64,000 nucleotides of DNA from Paraescarpia echinospica (taxonomy: Eukaryota > Annelida > Polychaeta > Sabellida > Siboglinidae), in contig CM034537.1 in NCBI GenBank assembly GCA_020002185.1, forward strand, positions 7,717,650 through 7,781,649, read 5' to 3'. The notes under the pieces are model-generated. The model searched no databases and was not told where the DNA came from. It saw nothing but the letters and a program-made list of their open reading frames with translations. The position numbers and the translations under genes are program-made. Numbering within the stretch: the stretch's first letter is position 1; each line of letters begins with the position of its first letter. This document shows positions 43,901 through 54,778 of the stretch, piece by piece.

Positions 43901-46900
43901 GTCTTCACCAGCAGTCTCTGTCTCACCAGTTAGTGCTTCACCAGCAGTTTCTGTCTTGGCAGTTAGTGTCTTCACCAGCAGTCTCTGTCTCACCAGTTAG
44001 TATAAGCATGTGATTTGCTGAATGTTTAGACGCCAAACTGTGCCACTCTGAGGTGTTGCACAAAGAGGCTATAGTTGTTTCATTTCTTGCACAGGATACA
44101 CATACTGGGCAAAGGACATCATCTTCTTGATCACAGAGCATGAGGAGATTGGTATCCAGGCTTGGCTCAATGCCTACCACCATTCGTATAATGAGTGTGA
44201 GTATTGACAGATACACATGGCTGAATGTAGGAATGTGGATATGTGATATTCCTGCTTGGGTGAATGTTTGAGTGTGGATATGTAAGATGGCTGAGTGTGG
44301 GAATGTGAATGTGCTGGCCATTAGGCATAGCTCTGTAGGGTTATTAGAAAGGGTTATGTAAGGGTTATTACACAGGGTTCAGTATAGGTATTACTTCGGT
44401 AGTCTGGATTGAGTAGTGATATGTATGCTACTCCAAACAATACAATACAACTTTATTGATCCCAACATTGAGAAATTGCACGTCTGCCATCAACTCAAGT
44501 GCATAAAAACAAAATCAACCCTCACGCACTCATATATGTAAAAAATTGTAATATAAACAAGTATCAGAAACAGCCCATTCTTGGGTTAGGCATAGTTATG
44601 GTTATGTAGGGGGTATTAAACAAGGTTCGATCGGGGTAAATAAATGGGGTTCTGTAGGATTATTAGACAGGACTCCTTAGATTTTCATCATCATCATTGA
44701 TCGGCCGGGGCCAGTGTATAGATGAGTCGTTTCCATATGCGTCGATTGTTCATCAGGGATGGAAGGTCTGTCTCTTGAACATCACTAATATTAGATGAGG
44801 GTTATTATATAAGGGGTTAATATGTAAAGGGTTATATGAGGTTCTGTGAAGTTATTATATGGTGCTCTGTGTGTGTTATTTGATGATGTTGGTGGTCTTT
44901 ATTGTTCCCAGTCATATTATTTCAGTAATGAAACTATTGTCGATAAAAGTAAACATATTGTTAGCGATGCACTGGCGGGGGTGAACTGTATGTGATCATG
45001 TTACAGATGTGTTGGCACACGAACTGTGTGATCATGTTACAGATGTGTTAGCACACGAATTGTGTGATCATGTTACAGATGTGTTGGCACACAAACTGTT
45101 ACAGATGTGTTGGCAGGCAAACTGTATGTAATCACGTTACAGATGTGTTGGCACACGAACTGTGTGATCATGTTACAGATGTGTTGGCACACGAACTGTG
45201 TGATCATGTTACAGATGTGTTGGCACACGAACTGTGTGATCATGTTACAGATGTGTTGGCACACGAACTGTGTGATCATGTTACAGATGTGTTGGCACAC
45301 GAACTGTGTGATCATGTTACAGATGTGTTAGCACACGAATTGTGTGATCATGTTACAGATGTGTTGGCACACAAACTGTTACAGATGTGTTGGCAGGCAA
45401 ACTGTATGTAATCACGTTACAGATGTGTTGGCGGATGAACTGTATGTGATCACATTACAGATGTGTTGGCGGGTGAGCTGTATGTGATCACATTACAGAT
45501 GTGTTGGCGGGTGAACTGTATGTGATCACATTACAGATGTGTTGGCGGGTGAACTGTATGTGATCATGTTACAGATATGTTGGCGGGTGAACTGTATGTG
45601 ATCACATTACAGATGTGTTGGCGAGTGAACTGTATGTGATCACATTACAGATGTATTGGCGGATGAACTGTATGTGAACACATTACAGATGTATTGGCAG
45701 ATGAACTGTATGTGAACACATTACAGATGTATTGGCAGATGAACTGTATGTGATCACATTACAGATGTATTGGCGGATGAACTGTATGTGATCACATTAC
45801 AGATGTGTTGGCGAGTGAACTGTATGTGAACACGTTACAGATGTATTGGCAGATGAACTGTATGTGAACACATTACAGATGTGTTGGCGGGTGAACTGTA
45901 TGTGATCACATTACAGATGTATTGGCGGATGAACTGTATGTGATCACATTACAGATGTGTTGGCGGGTGAACTGTATGTGATCATGTTACAGATGTGTTG
46001 GCGAGTGAACTGTATGTGATCTCATTACAGATGTGTTGGCGGGGGAGCTGCAGGGTCGAAGTGGAGCCCTCCAGGCTGCACTGTGCCTTGAAATCGCTCA
46101 TGAGGAGATCACACGGTTCAACATTAAGTTGGAAGGACTGAATGGTCAGCTTCCAAACCTTGACCTGGTCAACACCGCGATGCAGCTGTGTCATGACCAG
46201 GGCATTCAGCCCACCCTGCAGAAACAGGTGTGTATTGAACACGAGAGACCTGCAATAGATGACTATGTAACAGCACTGCTTGTAGGGGCATTTCTATCTA
46301 ACAGCACTGCTTGTAGGGGCACTTCTGTCTAACATCACTACTTGTAGGGGCACTTCTGTCTAACAGTACTACTTGTAGGGGCACTTCTGTCTAACAGCAC
46401 TACTTGTAGGGGCACTTCTGTCTAACAGCACTACTTGTAGGGGCATTTCTGCTTAATATAATTACTACTTGTAGGGGCACGTCTGTCTAACAGCACTAGT
46501 TGTAGGGGCACTTCTGTCTAACAGCACTACTTGTAGGGGCACTTCTGTCTAACAGCACTACTTGTAGGGGCATTTCTGCTTAATATAATCACTACTTGTA
46601 GGGGCACGTCTGTCTAACAGCACTAGTTGTAGGGGCACTTCTGTCTAACAGCACTACTTGTAGGGGCACTTCTGTCTAACAGTACTACTTGTAGGGGCAT
46701 TTCTGTCTAACAGCACTACTTGTAGGGACACTTCTGTCTAACAGCACTACTTGTAGGGGCACTTCTGTCTAACAGTACTACTTGTAGGGGTACTTCTGTC
46801 TAACAGCACTACTTGTAGGGGCACTTCTGTCTAACAGCACTACTTGTAGGGACACTTCTGTCTAACAGTACTACTTGTAGGGGCACTTCTGTCTAACAGT

Positions 46901-49900
46901 ACTACTTGTAGGGGCACTTCTGTCTAACAGCACTACTTGTAGGGGCACTTCTGTCTAACAGCACTACTTGTAGGGACACTTCTGTCTAACAGTACTACTT
47001 GTAGGGGCACTTCTGTCTAACAGTACTACTTGTAGGGGCACTTCTGTCTAACAGCACTACTTGTAGGGGCACTTCTGTCTAACAGCACTACTTGTAGGGA
47101 CACTTCTGTCTAACAGTACTACTTGTAGGGGCACTTATGTCTAACATCACTACTTGTAGGGGCATTTCTGTCTAACAGTACTACTTGTAGGGGCACTTCT
47201 GCCTAACAGCACTACTTGTAGGGGCACTACTGTCTAACAGCACTACTTGTATGGGCACTTCTGTGTAACAGCACTACTTGTAGGAGCACTACTGTCTAAC
47301 AGCACTACTTGTAGGGACACTGTTGTCTAACAGCACTACATGTAGGGGGATTTCTGTCTAACAGCACTAGTTATAGAGGGATTTCTGTCTAACAGCACTA
47401 GTTATTAGAGGGACTTCTATCTAACAGAAACTGTTTCTAGATGCTGTTTAACATAACAAGTTTAACATTTTCTTATGGACAGCTGTCTGCCGTGATCAAT
47501 AAATGGACTACTGTCTAAAAGGATTAATTCTCAATGGACAGGTGTTTACCTATACTAGATCTAGATAGAATGCTGTCTAATTGACAGACATGTCATTCAA
47601 TCCAGGCCTGTGAATATTCATGTGTGTACAATATAAATTGGTTCCCACAATGCATCATAAAACATAATTTATGCCAAAACGTTTCTGGGCAGAACTTCCA
47701 TGAGATACATGCACACTTATTATTTTTTTTTATAAATGATATCCCTCAATAACGCTCTGTTCACACAGAGCGTAAGCGGTTTAACTTCATGTGTACAACA
47801 ATAACGTAGCCCGGAACAATTGTAAACAGTACGCGTGGCATTGCAAACAATTGCAAGTCATAAACAGGTTTAACTTAAAGTTTTCTGTGTGACTGGCATA
47901 AAACTATTCATAGATGGACTGATGTATATTGGGACTAGTCATAGATGGATTGCTGTATATTTGGACTAGACATACCTGGAGTGCTGTATATTGGGACTAG
48001 TCATAGATGGAGTGCCGTATATTTGGACTAGTTATAGATGGAGTGCTGTATATTGGGACTAGTCATAGATGGACTGCTGTATTTTTGGACTAGTCATAGA
48101 TGGACTGCTGTATATTGGGACTAGTCATAGATGGAGTGCTGCAGTGGGAGTTGCTGGACTAGTTCTAGATGGATTGCTGCTAACTGCAATAGTTCAATAT
48201 GTATTGCTGTCTAACTGTACTAGTTCTAGTTGGATTGCTATCTAATTGAACTAGTTCTAGATGGATTGCTGCTAACTGGACTAGTTCTACATGGATTGCT
48301 GTTTAACTAGATTAATTATAGATAGACTGCCTTCTATACGTAACTCTAGATGGACTGTTGTCTACCAAGACTAATTGTATATGGACTGCTGTCTAACAGG
48401 ACTAATTTTAGATGGACAGTTGTCTAACAGGACAAGTTCTAGATGGAATGTAATCTAAGATTAATATAATCTTAAGGACTTCATAATTATGTTTCCTTTT
48501 AGACTGACTACTGGGATCCAAAGTCATACAAGGGTTTTGAGCGCTCGCTCAAGACGATGGTGCTGATGATGTGGAACATGGCCCATGGCACACCAACAGG
48601 CAACCACGGCCTCTTCCACCAGTACAATATAGAGGCCGTCACACTGCAGAGTGTGCGTATCAAGAACTCACGCCATTACTTCAGCTTCAATCACATGTCC
48701 AGGTATTCGCACCAGTCATACAATGTCACAGTCATACAATGCCACTAGTCATACAATGTCACAGTCGTACAATGTCACCAGTCATACAATGTCACCAGTC
48801 ATACAATGTCACCATTCACACAATGTCACCAGTCATACAATGTCACCAGTCATTCAGTGTCACAGTCATACAGTGTCACCAGTCATACAATGTCACCAGC
48901 CATACAATGTCACCAGCCATACAATGTCACCAGTCATACAATGTCACCAGTCATACAATGTCACCAGTCATACAGTGTCACAGTCATACAGTGTCACCAG
49001 TCATACAGTGTCACCAGCCATACAATGTCACCAGTCATACAATGTCACCAGCCATACAATGTCACCAGTCATATAATGTCATAGTCATACAATGTCACCA
49101 GTCATACAATGTCACCAGTCTTCTAGTTGCTGGCCTCGCTTCTTTAAACAAGTTTCTGTGCTCTTATTGTGTGCACATAATTATATCCATTCGATAGTTG
49201 ACAATAAAGGTTTGATCGGGCTACTTGGAGGAATGCTGCAGTTCAATGTCACTAAGAACTGCAAGTGCCACTAGTAGGTTCCCTTGAAATCAAGAAATGT
49301 CAGTTTCCTGTGATTTCTTTGTAAATCCAAAATTAATAATTCTGAAAAAAGTTGCTTTACCAATTTACATTATAGTATTACTGCTTACCGAATTCCACTT
49401 GCTAAATGCTCCTTTACATGATTTATCAATGCAGTGTAGTTGAGACACATGATCTCAACGGACAGTACATGATGTGTTCCATGCCTTGTGTGCATGTTGC
49501 ATGTTTGTTGTGATACATGATCACTGCAGACAGTACATGATGTGTCATATGACTTGTGTGCATGTTGCATGTTTGTTGTGATACATGATCTCAACAGACA
49601 GTGCATGATGTGTCACATGGCTTGTGTGCATGTTGCATGTTTGTTGTGATATATGATCTCAACAGACAGTACATGATGTGTCACATGACTTGTGTGCATG
49701 TTGCATGTTTGTTGTGATGTATGATCTCAACAGACAGTACATGATATGTCACTTGACTTGTGTGCATGTTTGTTGTAATATATGATCTCAACAGACAGTG
49801 CATGATGTGTCACATGAATTGTATGCATGTTGCAGTGTAGTCGAGGGCATCTTCCGCAGTCTCAACAACCTGCTGGAGCGCTTCCATCAGTCATTCTTCT

Positions 49901-52900
49901 TCTACCTGCTGCCAGCCACCAGCCGCTACGTCTCCATTGGCCTCTACATGCCGCCCTTTGCCGTCCTTGCTCTGCCAATCCTCATCAAGATATCCTTTAA
50001 AATTGTTCTTAGACCATAACTATGTGATGTCATATGCGTTAATGTGTGCTTTTTATACAGTATTGTAGAGGTTTTTATGTGTAACAGGGCAAGTAATTGT
50101 AAGTGGTACACTTCTTCTTGCCCTTTTTGACAATTTTATACATCTATAATTTAGTAATTCGCTACTTTTTAATGTCTCTTGTTGTTGATATAAAGTTTCG
50201 CTCATTAAACAAATTATTACAATTAATATCAAATAAGAATCACCATAAAATTATGTTCTCTAATTAGTTTTCACTGTCATGTACATGTATATATGTTTGT
50301 ATGTATCGAGGGTTGACTGTCCTTAATGTTGACAAGCTGTAGCCCTGTGGATCAGTGTGAGTGTTGAGGGTGCCAGGTTGGCCAGTGGGGTGTGTGACAG
50401 TGAGAGGAAGGAGACTGAGGGAGGTTCCAGTGGTCCACACACAGACAACATCAAAACAACCAAAGAGTCGGAGAAGGTACACAGAAACCTAAGTGGATAA
50501 AAAAATAGTCTTTCAGACTCTGAAGAAGCTACAACGATACCAGTAGCTGCATTTTTATATAAATTTGTGCAGGATCCAATCACTGTATCCCATCGCCACC
50601 AGCAGTACAGTTACATCTACACTTTCCCCACGGGCCTCCAACTGTACCCCCTTGGAGCTCACTATGAAATTCCAAGGGCATTTGTAAGCCTACTACAATC
50701 AGGCTTGGGTTCAAATGCTAGTGAGCACATTTAAATGCAGATGTTTAAAGGATGTAAATTCAAGTGAACTGATAACGGTACATGATTATATTTAAATGTA
50801 GGAGTTTAAAATGATGCAAGTGCTTTAATGGATTCATATGCAGATGGAAGCGTTTTGAAATAATGCAAATGCATTTAAAAATATGCAAATGCTTGAAAAG
50901 ATGCAGATGCACCAATACAATATTACACTTAAGTGGAAATAAAATATTAATATTTTAATAGTTCTATGATGATAGGACAACATTATTTCTAAGGCCTACA
51001 GTATTTCATATTATATGAATCATTTGGAAATATTGTAAAGGTATTATTCTTACATTCACTAGACAATATTAATATCAGTTTTTGATAGTTATTTTTCTTC
51101 TGTTTATAACGGTTGTGGTATTATAGATATTAATTAGGGATACCTGTGGACTGAACACTTGGCCTGGACAAACAAGGGGCTAGCTCAATTAGGCTAGGTT
51201 TCCTCTCTAGCACAGAGGGAATTTGCAGGCTGGTGCCCTTAATTGCCAGTCTGTGTAAATAAACCTCATCTCACTTTGGCTTTACTCTCTGTTAGCAGGA
51301 ACTTTGTGGAAGAAAGTTAGTGAAACATAAACAGTGATCAACATATAAGGCCATTTCAGTGATATATCTATGTTAACTCTTTCCAGAAGATGACTGTATT
51401 CTCTATAATTATTGATGGGAGCTTGTTCTGGGGACATATACATAACTATTTAGGTCTTTTGCTGGCACTAACATACTGTAATAATAAATTATAATGATTT
51501 GCTCCTGAGTGCATCATCACCTTATGGTACATTTTACTACATCTTAGCCACTAGAATGGGGACAGATCAGATAAAACCACCACATTTTTTTATCGGAGTC
51601 AGCATATATTTTGGGGGGTCCATTATTTTTCACACCCCCTAGAACCAATATATGGCGTTTTTGCCCAGTTTTCCCATGGGATATGGAATAGACAGAATTG
51701 ATGCATGGAATGTTTTTTGCGTGGTCAATAGCATTCCACAGTTTGATCGGAATCACAAACGTTTTAGGTGAGTCCACTGAACCAATATATGGTGTTTTAA
51801 AAAAATTGCCCATGGAATAGACCGAATAAATGTATTAGTTTTTGTTGCTGCATCCTTGGTCATGGCGTGGAAGCAGACACGCGACTACTGATCCATGTAC
51901 AGAATGCCTTGGAAAGGGGAGCAACAACATGATTGATACGCATTGTGGACAGCGATGTCTTTGTCCTACTGATCGGCAAGTTTCATGAGCTAGTAACGTT
52001 GTAACCAGCTGAAGATATATTGGTAGCCTTTGGTACAGGCAAGAACTATTCTTATCTGCAGGTCAATGTCATCTGTCATGCTCTGGGAAAAGACAAATGC
52101 ATGACCTTGCCAAGGTTCCATTGCTTCACAGGCTGTGACACAAAGTCTGCATTCTTCGACAAGGGAAAGAAACTGGCGTGGGAAACCTGGAATGCATACC
52201 CAGAAGTAACAGAAGCATTTCTGTAGGTGGCACTCAATCCATACAGCCATTTGGATCTGGATTCGCGACACTTCCAACTCCTGCAACGTTTCACCATTGT
52301 CCTCTACGACAAGAGTAGCAGCCTGCACTCCGTTGACAAGGCAAGCAGAGAGCTATTCTGCCAAAGGAATAAGACCATGGAAACCATTCCACCAATCCAA
52401 TACGCTTTGTTGCAACACTCAAAGCGTGTAGCATACCAAGCTGGTATCTGCCTGACCAGTCTACTGGTCCAACAGACGCCCACTCCAGATGGTTGAGGTT
52501 GGACAAGGGATGAGAAGAGTCCGCATTGGCATCTCATCTGGACCACCCTGCCTATGGCCTCCAAGACTTGTGGTGAAATGGTAAAGTGTGGCTGTCAAAG
52601 CAAGAATGGCTGCAGTGTCCAGTGTGCATGCAAGAAAGCTCATTTCAGATGCACCAAATTTTGCCGATGTAATTGTAAAAAGTGATGGTTCAGAATGGAA
52701 ATGTTAGTTAAACAAACCACTCCATAGATGATGTTGTAAACTGGGACGTACATGCATTGAACAAAGCAATATGTGTACATCCAATTATGACAAATATGAT
52801 GTACACTACGAAGGTGCTTAGTAGTTCATTGTGTGACAAAATAAGTTGGCATTGTTCAACAATGCTAATTGGTATGGAACTGTGTAAAATAACCCTTTGA

Positions 52901-54734
52901 ATTGGACACTGGTGTAATTGCTGTAAAAGCCCTTACTTCACAAATATGTGTGAGACAACGCACCATTATATGACAAATTAAACAAATTGATAAGGTCTAC
53001 AAAATTAATTTCTTATTTTGTTACTATACTTACCAATTTCCGGAACAAACAAACAAACAAACACACACACACACACACACAGGTACAGCTGCAGTATTTA
53101 AATGTGGAGAAATCCGTAAAACAGACCACGGCTAAAAGAGGGCAAATAATGGACTCACCCAAACAATTGCAGACTCCAATCAAAAAGTAAAGATAATAAC
53201 CTAAGGAAGTAGAGAAAAACATGGTGATGTTAACTGGTCTGTATCCATATCCAATAAAATAAATGTGGTAAAATGTGAGATCTTGGTTGATTGGGGGTAG
53301 AAAATAATGGACACACCCACAAATAATTGCTGATACCGATCAAAAAGGAAAATCTTCTAACCTAAGGAAGCATAACAAAACGTTTGATGAATTAACCAGT
53401 CAGTAGCCATGGCCAATGGAGAAATGTAGTAAAACAACAGATTTTGGTTGTTTGGGGCGGTGAACAAAAAAATGAACCCACAAAAAAATAGCTGACTCAG
53501 ATCAAAAAGTAAAAGCAACTAACCTAAAGAAGCTGTGGAAAAAAATGTGTGCTTTTATGCAGTCTGTCCCCAAAACATTGTCGCTAAGGTACCTGACTAA
53601 CAGATTTGTTAAATGAAATGCCTCTTGGTAAATTTGAGTCAATGTTTGAGACTGGTTACAGACTAATTATGATTTCAAAAGGCTGTTAGGACTTCACTGA
53701 TTGCATTTCACGAATACCTTATCAAGGTGATTTACATGTTTGCGATGACAGACAGTGAGCGTGCAGTGATGATAATGTAGACTTGTTCTAAGTATAGCAG
53801 AAGACCCTATCTTCTCTTGCAGGCCCAAGAACCAGGAGTGACCCTCATGTCTCTACTTCCCACCTGCATCCTGTGCCTTGGCTTTGGACTGTCAGCCAAC
53901 CATGCTCCCTACTACTTCATCGAGGCTGCAAGGGGCTTTGGCATGACTGCATCTGAGGGACTTGCATTAGGAGCCATCTCAATTCATTTCGTTGCAATGG
54001 CTGCTCCCTGGATGCTCCAGAGGTAGGGTTCACTGCAAGGTCACACTGACATACTGAGTTACTAACTAGTACTAACTGTTATTCTCTGAGTTACTAACTA
54101 ACACTAACTGTTATTGTATATAATTATATTTGATACATCTCAATAAATGTTTGTTATTTATATAGTTATAGATTAAAAGCAGCATTTGGCACGTTTTGTA
54201 TGTGCTGTGTTGAAGTGTGTTCTTTAATCTTTGATAATCTCTGGTTACCTGCAGATATCATTTTAGCTACACATACCATTCTCCTTCCCTCCCTCCCTCC
54301 CTCCCTCCCTCTAAACCCCCCTCTCTCCATAAGTGGCCAGTTTGTGAGATGTACATTCTCTTGATGAAGGTGTGCCTGTGTGTTTTATAGGAAGGCAACA
54401 GAAGAAGGTGACAGTTATGGTCCTAACTGGCAGTTGCTGAAGAGTGTATCTCTCTTGACATTTGGCATTGTGCTCACTGCCATATCTTCCCTCAACATCG
54501 CCATGTCATTCTTCCTTGCTGTTGTCTGGTCTCCAGTCATACTGCTGGTGAGACCAACACGCAGCCGGTAAGTGACCACACGCACGCATGCACGCGTACA
54601 CACACACCCACAGTGGTCACACACACACACACCCACACACCCACTCACCCACTCACCCACACACCCACACACACATACACACACACACACACCCCACACA
54701 CACACTCACCCACACACCCCCACTCACACACACA

Positions 54735-54778
<44 letters not shown>

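Noticed and set aside
45064..45411. 115-residue plus-strand frame through the 38-bp array
   Set aside because: Pure repeat translation; the unit length of 38 is not a multiple of 3, so frames cycle without conserving a protein.
48571..49197. 208-residue frame following GPAA1 exon 7
   Set aside because: In a frame other than exon 7; it is the translated 17-bp repeat.
50332..50333. Canonical AC end for the U12-type GPAA1 intron
   Set aside because: Using it makes codons AAG CTG TAG immediately after the junction and loses the GPAA1 frame.
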